Source: Pyrobaculum ferrireducens (GTDB lineage Archaea > Thermoproteota > Thermoprotei > Thermoproteales > Thermoproteaceae). From it: a stretch of DNA of 64,000 nt. A program made the position numbers and the translations under genes. Below are positions 43,544 to 51,698 of this stretch, in pieces. The notes under the pieces were generated by a model that did not search any database, was not told where the DNA came from, and saw only the letters and a list, made by a program, of their open reading frames with translations. Where the stretch lies: contig NC_016645.1 of the NCBI RefSeq assembly GCF_000234805.1, forward strand, positions 186,001 through 250,000, in the 5' to 3' direction. Numbering within the stretch: the stretch's first letter is position 1; each line of letters begins with the position of its first letter.

Positions 43544-44872
43544 GTGGAGTTTTTGAGGAAGGAGTTTGGGGAGAGGTTTATCGAGGACGGGGTGACGGCG
43601 CGTCTGTACGTACGCGACGCCTCTTTTATGGAGTTTTCCGAGTCCATCGCCGGGGTTGTCTTCCCCGTCGACGAGGAGGAGGTGGTTAAACTGGTGCGCT
43701 GGGCGGCGAGAAACAAGGTGCCTCTGTTCCCCCAGGGGAGCGCCACCAGCCTTTCTGGTAACGCCTCGGCCACTGCGAAGGGCGTTGTGGTGAGCTTCGA
43801 GAAGATGGATAAGGTTGAGGTGGACCCGGTGGACGGCGTCGCGGTGGTGGGGCCTGGGGTGAGGCTGGAGGAGCTGAACGTGGAGCTGGCGAGATACGGC
43901 CTCTTCTTCCCGGTGGACCCCGGCTCGGTGAAGAGCGCGACGGTGGGCGGCGCCATAGCCAACGGGGCGGGGGGAATGAGGGGGGCCAAGTACGGCACCA
44001 TGAAGGACTGGGTGCTGGGGCTGAGGGTGGTGACGGGCAGGGGGGACCTCTTGAGGGTTGGCTGCAGGACGTATAAGTGCCGCAACGGCTACGACTTGGT
44101 GAGGCTTTTCGTGGGTAGCGAGGGGACTCTCGGCCTCGTTACGGAGGCGATCCTCAAGCTGGCGCCGGTGCCGGAGTCCGCCGTGGCTGTGCTGGCCTAC
44201 TACGACGACCTCGAGACTTTGGTGGAGGACGTGGTTAGGGTGAGGGCAGGGAGGCTGTGGCCGCTGTTCGCCGAGTTCCTCGACGCCCCCACCTCGGCCG
44301 TCGTGGGGCTGGAGAGTAGGAACGCCCTGTTCCTCGGGGTGGACGTCAATGGAGGCGCCGAGGAGAGGGCCTTGAGGAGGTTGGAGTCTCTGGTCAGGGG
44401 CGAGGTGGCGCAGAGGGCACTGGACTGGGGCAACGCCATGAAGCTACTAGAGCCGAGGAGGAGGCTCTTCTACGGCCAGATATCCACCGCCCAGAGAGAC
44501 GGCGGGGTGCTTGTAATTGAGGACGTGGCCGTCCCAATTTCGAAGCTTCCCGAGGCTGTGCGCGGGTTGAAGAAGTTGGCGGAGAGACACGGCCTGCCGC
44601 TACTGCTAGGCGGACACATAGGCGACGGCAACCTGCACCCAGCCACTTGGTACAGGAGGGGGGAGGGGCCTGGGAGAGTTGAGAAATTCCTCAGAGACAT
44701 GGCGGAGCTCGTGGTGAAGCTAAACGGGACTGTGTCGGCTGAGCACGGAATCGGCGTCCTCAAGAAAGACCTTATAAAAATGGAGCTGGGAGAGGAGGCG
44801 CTTAACTACATGAGGGAGCTGAAGAGAGTTTTCGATCCCTACAACATACTCAACCCCGGGAAGATTTTGTAG
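43544..44872 (+). CDS. glcD: FAD-linked oxidase (GlcD/lactate dehydrogenase type)
   Basis: A 442-residue flavoenzyme of the VAO/PCMH family that oxidises a 2-hydroxyacid such as glycolate or D-lactate. PCMH FAD-binding motifs are PLFPQGSATSLSGNA near residue 62, VDPGSVKSATVGGAIANGAGGMRGAKYG near 125 and FVGSEGTLGLVTEAILKL near 190; the C-terminal GGHIGDGNLHPA near 362 and SAEHGIGVLKKDLI near 400 fit the cap domain. GTG 43544 lies 25 bases below ACTTTATAAG. Partner subunits (GlcE/F) are not adjacent. Confidence 0.85.
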   Translation: MEFLRKEFGERFIEDGVTARLYVRDASFMEFSESIAGVVFPVDEEEVVKLVRWAARNKVPLFPQGSATSLSGNASATAKGVVVSFEKMDKVEVDPVDGVAVVGPGVRLEELNVELARYGLFFPVDPGSVKSATVGGAIANGAGGMRGAKYGTMKDWVLGLRVVTGRGDLLRVGCRTYKCRNGYDLVRLFVGSEGTLGLVTEAILKLAPVPESAVAVLAYYDDLETLVEDVVRVRAGRLWPLFAEFLDAPTSAVVGLESRNALFLGVDVNGGAEERALRRLESLVRGEVAQRALDWGNAMKLLEPRRRLFYGQISTAQRDGGVLVIEDVAVPISKLPEAVRGLKKLAERHGLPLLLGGHIGDGNLHPATWYRRGEGPGRVEKFLRDMAELVVKLNGTVSAEHGIGVLKKDLIKMELGEEALNYMRELKRVFDPYNILNPGKIL

Positions 44873-45329
44873 CGTACACCACCAGGGAGAGGCCTAAGAG
44901 GAAGAGGGCGAGGGCCGCTGGGTAGTCGAGGCGGGGGGCGAGATCTTTCAGCAGGATCAGGGCGGCTGCGGGCGCCGCCGCCGAGGCTAGGTAAAGGCCG
45001 TGAATCCCCTCGGCGCTTGACGCGACGAGCAACAACACCGCGGCTACGCCGAGCGCCGTGTCTGGGGGCGGTAGCTCGGGGAGGGGCAGGGCCAGGCGCA
45101 GAGTCGGCGATGACAGCGCCGCCTCAGCCAGATAGAGGGTCAGCGTGCTGAACGCCGATGTGTAGGGGTAGCGCGTAGAGACGGCGAGGTTTACCACTAT
45201 TAGCAACGCGGCGAAGGCCCCCTGCCCCAGGGCCCCGTCCACGGACCTGGGGTATATCGAGAGTATGGGGTGGGCGCTGAACATCATGTACTGGAGAACT
45301 CCCGACAGAGCCCCGATGATGGGCCTCAT
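44850..45329 (-). CDS. Hypothetical membrane protein of the DUF58 locus
   Basis: A 159-residue polytopic protein with about five hydrophobic segments (for example FAALLIVVNLAVS, ALGVAAVLLLVASSAEGIHGLY, PAAALILLKDLAP, YPAALALFLLGLSLVVYA). It overlaps the DUF58 gene by four bases, so the two are coupled. The 3' end overlaps the FAD oxidase convergently by 23 bases. No family was recognised; similar membrane proteins are often found in MoxR loci. Confidence 0.65.
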   Translation of the reverse strand: MRPIIGALSGVLQYMMFSAHPILSIYPRSVDGALGQGAFAALLIVVNLAVSTRYPYTSAFSTLTLYLAEAALSSPTLRLALPLPELPPPDTALGVAAVLLLVASSAEGIHGLYLASAAAPAAALILLKDLAPRLDYPAALALFLLGLSLVVYATKSSRG

Positions 45330-46270
45330 AGCGCCTTCCTGAGGGCCTCGGCGCCTCTCAGGACTACTGCGCCGGAGCCTCTAAGCCTCTTGTAGAGGGC
45401 GAGCCTCCTCAGGGCGACCAAGGCGTTGGCCCCCGCGACGTCGACGTAGTACATAGGCCTGCAGTTCATGACGATGCATACGTCGGACAGCGAGCCGACG
45501 TACACAGTCACGTCGCCGCACGGCGGGTTGCCGCCGCATGTAGGCGTGAAGTCGCCGGGTAGCGAGGTGGCCGGGCCGTGTCCCAGGACGTAGTAAGTCA
45601 CCTCAAAACCCTTCTCTGAGAGTATCTCGGCGGCTCTGGCCGCCTCGGCCGCGACTAGGGAGCGGAGGCGCCTCGCGTCTACCACCACCACCGCGTTTCT
45701 CAGCTCGGGGCCCGTGCGCACATTTACATAGAGCTCCCCGGTTTTTGCAGAAGCCTTCCAGTTGATAAGCTTCATCGGGTCCCCCGGCTGGTACTGCCTC
45801 ACCTCCACAAACTCCTCGACGCCGCGTCCCCGCTGTGCGGGGTTCGCGGCGGGGCGCCGATCCTCTACATACACCACGTCCCTCCTCCTTGTGAATACGG
45901 GGTTGTACGACACAACCACCAGGGGGAGGGGTTGAGACCTCTCCGTCAGGCGGTACCTCAGCCTCACCACCCTCTTGAAGGGGGGTTTGAAAACTCTCCA
46001 CCGAGGCGCCTCCACGGGGGCGTCGATTGGCGCCGCGTCGTATATGTAGAGGACCCCGGGGCGCCTGTCCGCCTCCACCACCACCTCCACCTCGCTACCG
46101 ACCCGCCTCCTCGACGCAGACACCTTCGGGGGGTCAAGCGCCGCGTTTACGCCGTAGGCGAATAGCGGGATGAGGGAGAGGAGGGCCAGGTCTGTATTAG
46201 CCAGCGCTAGGCCCGCCGTTATCAACACCGCGGCCGCCGCCAGCAGATTCCTAGCCACGCCTCTCAACAT
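45326..46270 (-). CDS. DUF58 (von Willebrand-like) protein
   Basis: A 314-residue protein with two N-terminal TM segments (LLAAAAVLITAGLALANTDLALLSLIPLFAYG, residues 8-40) followed by a soluble region containing the DUF58 motif EFVEVRQYQPGDPMKLINWKASAKTGELYV near residue 150 and a VVVVDARRLRSL strand near 197. DUF58 proteins usually work with MoxR ATPases in assembly or maturation of membrane complexes. It diverges from moxR across a 27-base gap with a shared TTTTATAGATATAAC promoter. Confidence 0.85.
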   Translation of the reverse strand: MLRGVARNLLAAAAVLITAGLALANTDLALLSLIPLFAYGVNAALDPPKVSASRRRVGSEVEVVVEADRRPGVLYIYDAAPIDAPVEAPRWRVFKPPFKRVVRLRYRLTERSQPLPLVVVSYNPVFTRRRDVVYVEDRRPAANPAQRGRGVEEFVEVRQYQPGDPMKLINWKASAKTGELYVNVRTGPELRNAVVVVDARRLRSLVAAEAARAAEILSEKGFEVTYYVLGHGPATSLPGDFTPTCGGNPPCGDVTVYVGSLSDVCIVMNCRPMYYVDVAGANALVALRRLALYKRLRGSGAVVLRGAEALRKAL

Positions 46271-46297
46271 CTTTTATAGATATAACACTTCTCAGCC

Positions 46298-47206
46298 GTG
46301 AGGAGGGTGGTGGAGGTGCTGTCTAGCTTCTACGTGGCGCCGAGACAGACGCTGGAGCTCATCCTCGCCGCGGTGATCGCCAGGGGGCACATACTCTTCA
46401 ACGACCCCCCTGGGCTGGGGAAGACCACCCTGGCTAAGCTGGTGGCGAGGGCCCTCGGCCTCGCCTTCAAGAGGATACAGTTCACGCCAGACATGTTGCC
46501 CAGCGACGTCATCGGCGTAAACGTGTGGAGGCCCCACGAGGGGAGGTTCGAGTTTGTGAGGGGGCCCGTATTCACCAACGTCCTCCTCGCCGACGAGATA
46601 AACAGGGCGCCTCCGAAGACCCAGGCGGCCCTCCTAGAGGCCATGGAGGAGAGGCAGGTGACGGTGGACGGCGTGACCTACAGGCTGGAGGAGCCCTTCA
46701 TCGTCCTGGCCACCCAGAACCCGGTGGAGTTCCGCGGCGTCTACCCATTGCCAGAGGCCCAGCTCGACAGGTTCCTAATACAGCTCTCGGTGGGCTACCC
46801 CGGTCCGGCCGAGGAGGCGGAGATTTTAAAACGCCGCCTCTCATGGCGCGGCGACGACCCCTCTGTGTATGTAAAGCCGGTGACCACCAGGGAGGAGGTT
46901 ATGCAGTGGGCGCAGTACGCCGAGGCTGTGTACGTCGACGAGGCGGTGGTCCAGTACATTGTGAAGATTTCGCAGAGCCTCAGAACCCACCCCCTCAACA
47001 CCTACGGCCCCAGCCCCCGGGGCTCCATAGCTTTGATGAAGATGGCGAGGGCCCTGGCCCTCCTCGACGGGAGAAACTACGTCACGCCCGACGACGTCAA
47101 GAAGGCGGCGGCGGCCGCGCTGGCCCACAGAATAGCGCCGAAGGAGGGGGACCCCAGAGACCTCGTGAGAGAGGTTCTGGACAAGACCCCGATACCCTAC
47201 AAGTAG
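46298..47206 (+). CDS. moxR: MoxR-type AAA+ ATPase
   Basis: A 302-residue AAA+ chaperone-like ATPase. Walker A is NDPPGLGKTTLAKLV near residue 35, Walker B LLADEINRAPPKTQAAL near 87, with the MoxR-specific ATQNPVEFRGVYPLPEAQLDRFL near 133 and sensor 2 in PSPRGSIALMKMA near 238. GTG start. Divergent from DUF58. Together with the DUF58, transglutaminase and membrane genes it forms the core of this locus. Confidence 0.93.
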   Translation: MRRVVEVLSSFYVAPRQTLELILAAVIARGHILFNDPPGLGKTTLAKLVARALGLAFKRIQFTPDMLPSDVIGVNVWRPHEGRFEFVRGPVFTNVLLADEINRAPPKTQAALLEAMEERQVTVDGVTYRLEEPFIVLATQNPVEFRGVYPLPEAQLDRFLIQLSVGYPGPAEEAEILKRRLSWRGDDPSVYVKPVTTREEVMQWAQYAEAVYVDEAVVQYIVKISQSLRTHPLNTYGPSPRGSIALMKMARALALLDGRNYVTPDDVKKAAAAALAHRIAPKEGDPRDLVREVLDKTPIPYK

Positions 47207-48121
47207 CTACAGGTACCTCTCCAGGAGAGCCATCACCCTCTTGAGGTGCCGCGCGCGTCTGCGCCTATTCAGCCGGCGCAGGAGCTTAACCACCAGCGGA
47301 GGCGCGAAGGGGGAGGGGGTGACATCCCTATAGTCGAGAGCGGCTCTGACCACCTCCAGCGCCTTCCCCTCGTCCACGCCGCCGCGCGCCATGTGGTACG
47401 CCACGTAGGTAGCCAGGAGGGCAACGTCGCCGGTCTCGATAAACCTCTTCTCTAGCCTCTTCACCTCAGCCACGTCGAGGTCGTCGTAGAGCCGGACTGG
47501 GCGCGGCCTCACGGCGTCGCCGCCCAGCAACAATATAGCCGCCACCGAGCCGACGGCCACAGAGTAGAACAGCCACGTCGCCCCCGTCAGAGAAGCCACT
47601 TGGTACAACACGGATAGGAGGCCCCCGAGGACGCCGAAGGCCGCTGTGTGCCGGGCGAAGAACCTCCCTACTCTCCGCAGGCGGCCGCCCAGCAACCCTA
47701 GCGCAGAGGCGGCGGCGCCGCCGGCCCCTACGCCCCAGACCGCGGAGGAGAGCCAGTGGAGGTGGGTGAGTTGCAGAAACGAGCCCAGCCCCCAGGAAGA
47801 CACGGCTATGGAGACCGGGGCCAGGGGCTTCTTGAGCCGGCGGGTGAAGAACCTCGCCGAGTTGAGAAAAAAGCCGAAGGCAACCACCACGAGGTACTCC
47901 CTGTGCCTAGGAGTCAGCGCAGGCAGGGGGATGAGGTACACCGCCGCCGCGACCCCCAGAAAGGCGGCTAGGTAGCCCCAGACGTGCCGCCCCCGCCTGT
48001 GCAACAGCTGGCCCACGCCGAACGCCGTGAAGAAGGCCCCCAGGGGCTGGGAGACCAGCCTCAGCACAGGCTCCATATAGCCCAGGAGTAGGAGGAGAAG
48101 ACCCAGCGCTATGTAGGTCAT
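47207..48121 (-). CDS. Hypothetical polytopic membrane protein of the MoxR locus
   Basis: A 304-residue protein with about seven hydrophobic segments in residues 1-205, then a soluble helical C-terminal region (DLDVAEVKRLEKRFIETGDVALLATYVAYHMARGG) and a basic tail RRRRARHLKRVMAL. It is coupled to the transglutaminase gene by four bases and directly abuts the convergent moxR stop. No known family was recognised. Confidence 0.65.
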   Translation of the reverse strand: MTYIALGLLLLLLGYMEPVLRLVSQPLGAFFTAFGVGQLLHRRGRHVWGYLAAFLGVAAAVYLIPLPALTPRHREYLVVVAFGFFLNSARFFTRRLKKPLAPVSIAVSSWGLGSFLQLTHLHWLSSAVWGVGAGGAAASALGLLGGRLRRVGRFFARHTAAFGVLGGLLSVLYQVASLTGATWLFYSVAVGSVAAILLLGGDAVRPRPVRLYDDLDVAEVKRLEKRFIETGDVALLATYVAYHMARGGVDEGKALEVVRAALDYRDVTPSPFAPPLVVKLLRRLNRRRRARHLKRVMALLERYL

Positions 48122-49602
48122 AACGCCCTCCTCAGCCTCTCCACGTCACCCCTCCCCGCGGAGGGGCCAAACCTAATTCTCTCAAAGATGAGGGCAAACT
48201 CCCCGTACTCCGGCCTAATGGCGGCGAGCTCCCTCGGCGTCACCGTAGGCGGCAGACCCAGCCTCCTCAACACCCTAAGATAGATAGCCCCCGCCAGCCT
48301 CTTGTAGTCCAGCACCCTCACCAGGTAGATCACGGGTCCTGCCCTCACCAGGTAGAGGCCAGGCTTGTCAAACACCAGCCTCACCGGCGGCCTGCCCACA
48401 CGCCTCTTGTTTACATATACCGAAAACCACGGCGGCCCCCTCACCACGAACTCCTCGCCGAGGCCCAAGGTGACGTACCTACGAGAGGCAAACACGGCCA
48501 GCGACGCCGCGGCGGCGGCAGAGGCAACCGCTATAAAAAGCCAGGTGGGCAAAGCCGGAGAGGGGGGCGCGGGGAGGTCGGGGGTCTGCGGTGGGCTGGG
48601 TTGCGGAGGCAGAGCGGTGAGGGGTATCGGGGGCGCGACGGGGATCTGCACCCCTCCGCCAGGGGTCGCCTCGACGCCCACCCAGCCCACCCCCTCCACG
48701 TAGTACTCCGCCCAGGCGTGGGGGCTGAAGGCCTTGACTGACCACTCCTGGGGGACGGGGCCGTCGGACAGGTAGCCGATCACGAGGCGGGCGGGGACGC
48801 CGGCGGCTCGGGCCAGCAACACGAAGGCCGAGGCGAAGTGTATACAAACCCCCCGCCTCCCCTCGGTGAGGAACCACAGCACGGGGTCGGCCCCGGGTGG
48901 GATCTCCGGCCACAAGGCGTCCATTGTGCCGTCGTATTTAAAGCCGGTGGTGAGGTACTCCTTAATCCGCGACGCCGCGCAGGCGGCGTCGCGGCACCCG
49001 GCGGTCACGTTGGCGACGATCTTCTCAAGGACGGGCCTCAGCTCCGGCGGCACCTGCAGATAGCGCCCGTCCGGCTTCTCCACGGCAGTGCCTTGGCCTA
49101 TGTACGAGGCCACGTATCTAGGCGAGCCACCCGCCAGCGAGACGTAGAGGCCCTCTATGTCTGCAGAAAGCCTGGCCCCCGGCGCCACCTCCCTAAAAGA
49201 GCCGATGGCCAAGCCGTCCACTGGGGGAGACGCCACCGGGACGCAGCTCCCCATGAGTGGCCCGGAGAGGTTCAGCTCGCCGCCGAGCCTAAGCGGCCCG
49301 GCCCCCACGGTCACCACCCCGTCGCCGAAGGCGCGGCCGCCCTGCCCCGACCAGCTCCACAAACCCCCCGCGTATGTGTCGAAGACGTAGCACCTGAGGT
49401 ACATCTCGCCCCCCGCCCCCCTCGCCTCTATGTATGCCTTGAAGTACAGCCCGCCCGACACGCTGACGACCGGGGGCTGCGGCGCCGCGAAGCCGCCCTG
49501 GCCAAACGGGGGGGCCCGGCCGGGCGCGTAGGCGGGGTGGATTAGGGATGTCAACCCCACCGCGGCGAGGAGGACTCCGACTACGGCGAGTACCCACCTC
49601 AC
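48118..49602 (-). CDS. Membrane-anchored transglutaminase-like protein
   Basis: A 494-residue protein: an N-terminal TM segment (VLAVVGVLLAAVGLTSLI), an extracytoplasmic domain, the transglutaminase core with the catalytic Cys in RGVCIHFASAFVLLARAAGVPARLVIGYL near residue 252, His in FSPHAWAEYYVEGVGW near 288 and Glu/Asp in GVEATPGG near 308, then a second TM helix (PTWLFIAVASAAAAASLAVF, about 350-370) and a small cytoplasmic domain. Such proteins occur in MoxR/DUF58 loci and probably act as extracytoplasmic peptidases or crosslinkers. Confidence 0.85.
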   Translation of the reverse strand: MRWVLAVVGVLLAAVGLTSLIHPAYAPGRAPPFGQGGFAAPQPPVVSVSGGLYFKAYIEARGAGGEMYLRCYVFDTYAGGLWSWSGQGGRAFGDGVVTVGAGPLRLGGELNLSGPLMGSCVPVASPPVDGLAIGSFREVAPGARLSADIEGLYVSLAGGSPRYVASYIGQGTAVEKPDGRYLQVPPELRPVLEKIVANVTAGCRDAACAASRIKEYLTTGFKYDGTMDALWPEIPPGADPVLWFLTEGRRGVCIHFASAFVLLARAAGVPARLVIGYLSDGPVPQEWSVKAFSPHAWAEYYVEGVGWVGVEATPGGGVQIPVAPPIPLTALPPQPSPPQTPDLPAPPSPALPTWLFIAVASAAAAASLAVFASRRYVTLGLGEEFVVRGPPWFSVYVNKRRVGRPPVRLVFDKPGLYLVRAGPVIYLVRVLDYKRLAGAIYLRVLRRLGLPPTVTPRELAAIRPEYGEFALIFERIRFGPSAGRGDVERLRRAL

Positions 49603-49961
49603 GATTTGCCCATCATCTTTCTCAAAAGTTCGGCGATGTGGGGAGCCTTCCTCTCTAGAACCCCAAGGGCCTCGCCGACGGTCATATCAGGCTTCACTCC
49701 AAAAGCCGAGAGGGTGAGGAGGAAGTCCTCAAGGACGTCGGAAACCCTCACGTTGCCCATCCAGTCCGTGGCCTTCAGCGCCACGTAGCGCCTCTTACCT
49801 ATCTTAACAGTCTCGACGACGCCGTCCCGCTCCAGAGAAAAGACGTACCACTGCACAGCGCCGTACGAAAGCCCCAGCTCCTTCGCCAGCCTGTATATGG
49901 GCACAGGGCCCTCGCGGCGCAGAATATCCAAAATAGCCTCCTTGGGGTCCCTACTCCCCAC
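49599..49961 (-). CDS. Winged-helix DNA-binding protein
   Basis: A 120-residue protein with an N-terminal wHTH (ILDILRREGPVPIYRLAKELGLSYGAVQWYVFSLERDGVVETV, residues 9-50) followed by a helical domain (VLEDFLLTLSAFGVKP and ALGVLERKAPHIAELLRKMM). It heads the transglutaminase-membrane protein transcript (4-base overlap), and may regulate the locus. Confidence 0.72.
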   Translation of the reverse strand: MGSRDPKEAILDILRREGPVPIYRLAKELGLSYGAVQWYVFSLERDGVVETVKIGKRRYVALKATDWMGNVRVSDVLEDFLLTLSAFGVKPDMTVGEALGVLERKAPHIAELLRKMMGKS

Positions 49962-50026
49962 AGTGTGTGTAGAAGCCCCATTTATTAACCTAACGCCACA
50001 ATTACAACAAAGGCCAGCGACGCCGG

Positions 50027-51205
50027 CTACGCCCTAAACACGATCCTCCCCCCCTCCTCCACCACCTTAAGCTCGTGGATGGGCCACCCAAGCGCCGACT
50101 TCACCACGACGGCGCGGTCGGGGAGGTACCTCCACACAGTGTTGAACAAGTTGAGCAACTCCGGAGTCGGCTCCACGCCCCTAAAGGTGGCCAGCACAGC
50201 CACCCCCGGCAAAGCGCTTTGGATAAAATCGAGGACGTAGGCCACCCTCTCGGGGCCGTACATCGCCAGCACCTCCTCCAAGCCGTACAGCGAAACCACC
50301 GGCGCCCCTGCCAACTTCTCCACCGCCTCCTCCAAGACGTAGTCCTCCGCCAGCGCCGACGCGGGCACCACCACCTCCTCCACATCGCAACCCATTTGCC
50401 TCGCCACAAGGCCGATGAAACGCGACGTGGACAAGACGCCCACCCTCACGTTATCCATATAGTCGCAGAGGTACCCCGCGCTGATCCTGAGACACTTGGG
50501 GTGCTCACAGATAAACGTGGCAACCCTACTATTATTCAACAACCCCGGCCGCCTAACCCTAGGCATGAGCTCGGCAAGAGACTTCGCCACATCCTCCGCA
50601 AACACCACCCTCCTCCCAGACGCCACAGCCACAGACCTATCCCCAAGCTCGCTCTGAGACCACCTCCTAATTATACGCACACCCCTCCTAGAAATCGTGA
50701 AGTAGAACTCCGCCCCCGGCGCCGGCCCCAGCCTAGTCTTGACAACCCTAATCCGCCTGTAGCGGGCCCCCCGGTGGAAGAACTGAGCCACCTCCAGCAG
50801 GGCGTCGGCCATGTAGGCGAAGTGGGAACCCCCGACGCCCTCCTCCCCGATGGCTATAACCGGGCCGCTGAAGAGGCGGTACATGGAAGACGCCGCCTCC
50901 CTGCTCTGCGGAAGCGCGTTGATGCCGTCGAGAATCACCACGTCGGGAGAAACCTTGACGTACTGCTCCACCACGCCGTTCAGCAGAAGGTCGGCGTCTG
51001 AAATCGAGACGTAGTCCAGCACCACGAACCTAGAGGAGTCGAGGCCGAGCCCCTCTATCTTCCCCCGCACCTTATCCCCCGTCTCGTAGAAACCCACGTA
51101 CAAAACCCGCCCACCCATCTGAGCCGCGGCGTAGAGAGCCAGAGAGGTCTTCCCAGAGCCAGGCGGGCCGTAGACAAGGGTAAACCCCTGGAAGAAATCC
51201 TTCAT
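50027..51205 (-). CDS. RecA-fold ATPase, KaiC-like, copy A
   Basis: A 392-residue P-loop ATPase. Walker A is YGPPGSGKTSLALYAAA near residue 12; Walker B is VVILDGINALPQ near 85. Beyond the RecA core (about 1-200) is a C-terminal domain with conserved strands (VGVLSTSRFIGLVARQM, VAVLATFRGVEPTPEL). I chose ATG 51205, which overlaps the upstream gene's stop (ATGA); a longer frame begins 11 codons earlier. It is homologous to the ATPase at 51699 across the divergent gap. Role unknown, related to archaeal KaiC/RadA-like proteins. Confidence 0.65.
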   Translation of the reverse strand: MKDFFQGFTLVYGPPGSGKTSLALYAAAQMGGRVLYVGFYETGDKVRGKIEGLGLDSSRFVVLDYVSISDADLLLNGVVEQYVKVSPDVVILDGINALPQSREAASSMYRLFSGPVIAIGEEGVGGSHFAYMADALLEVAQFFHRGARYRRIRVVKTRLGPAPGAEFYFTISRRGVRIIRRWSQSELGDRSVAVASGRRVVFAEDVAKSLAELMPRVRRPGLLNNSRVATFICEHPKCLRISAGYLCDYMDNVRVGVLSTSRFIGLVARQMGCDVEEVVVPASALAEDYVLEEAVEKLAGAPVVSLYGLEEVLAMYGPERVAYVLDFIQSALPGVAVLATFRGVEPTPELLNLFNTVWRYLPDRAVVVKSALGWPIHELKVVEEGGRIVFRA

Positions 51206-51504
51206 ACCCCGCCGAGCCTCTGGACAAAACGCCGCCACCCCTCCTCACTCCAAAGCGCCTCAGCCGCCGCACCCGCGTCAACCCTATACCTCCTCACAAA
51301 CTCTACAAAAAGCATTGAGATAAGCTCGGCGTTGTGCCGCCCCATAGCCGCCTCCACATACCGCAGAAAAAGCCACGGCTTTTCAAAAACCTCCCCAGGG
51401 TTTCCACCTCTCCGCCTGACCTTAAACTCCACCACCGCCCTCAGCGGCACCCCCAGCGACATGTAGAACTCCCGAAACAGTTGATACGCGTCCACGGGCT
51501 TCAA
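51202..51504 (-). CDS. Small partner protein of ATPase copy A
   Basis: A 100-residue helical protein (DAYQLFREFYMSLGVPLRAVVEFKV ... FLRYVEAAMGRHNAELISMLFVEFVRRY ... ALWSEEGWRRFVQRLGGV), coupled to the ATPase by an ATGA overlap. It looks like a nuclease-free accessory or adaptor protein; no family was recognised. Its presence beside copy A only, not copy B, is worth noting. Confidence 0.55.
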   Translation of the reverse strand: MKPVDAYQLFREFYMSLGVPLRAVVEFKVRRRGGNPGEVFEKPWLFLRYVEAAMGRHNAELISMLFVEFVRRYRVDAGAAAEALWSEEGWRRFVQRLGGV

Positions 51505-51583
51505 CTACCACCACCTTAAATACCTTACTATATACACGGCGGACCCCACCAGAAGAAGCATTTAAACCACGCCACAGATACAT

Positions 51584-51640
51584 ACAGTGATGTAGCCAGG
51601 CGCTGCCGACAAGTGAAGACAGCTCGAGAGGGCTGACCCT
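51584..51640 (+). ncRNA. C/D box sRNA (2'-O-methylation guide)
   Basis: Box C TGATGT (51588-51593), 12-base guide AGCCAGGCGCTG, box D' CCGA (51606-51609), 4-base spacer, box C' TGAAGA (51614-51619), 13-base guide CAGCTCGAGAGGG, box D CTGA (51633-51636). The GCATTTAAACC promoter near 51559-51567 is about 26 bases above box C. The C and C' boxes vary from consensus but spacing is correct. N+5 positions fall in CAGCGCCUGGCU and CCCUCUCGAGCUG; targets not searched. Confidence 0.72.
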
Positions 51641-51698
51641 TACGTTACACCCCGCGATCTATACCAAAGAGTATATAAATCGGCGGATATAAAACGCC

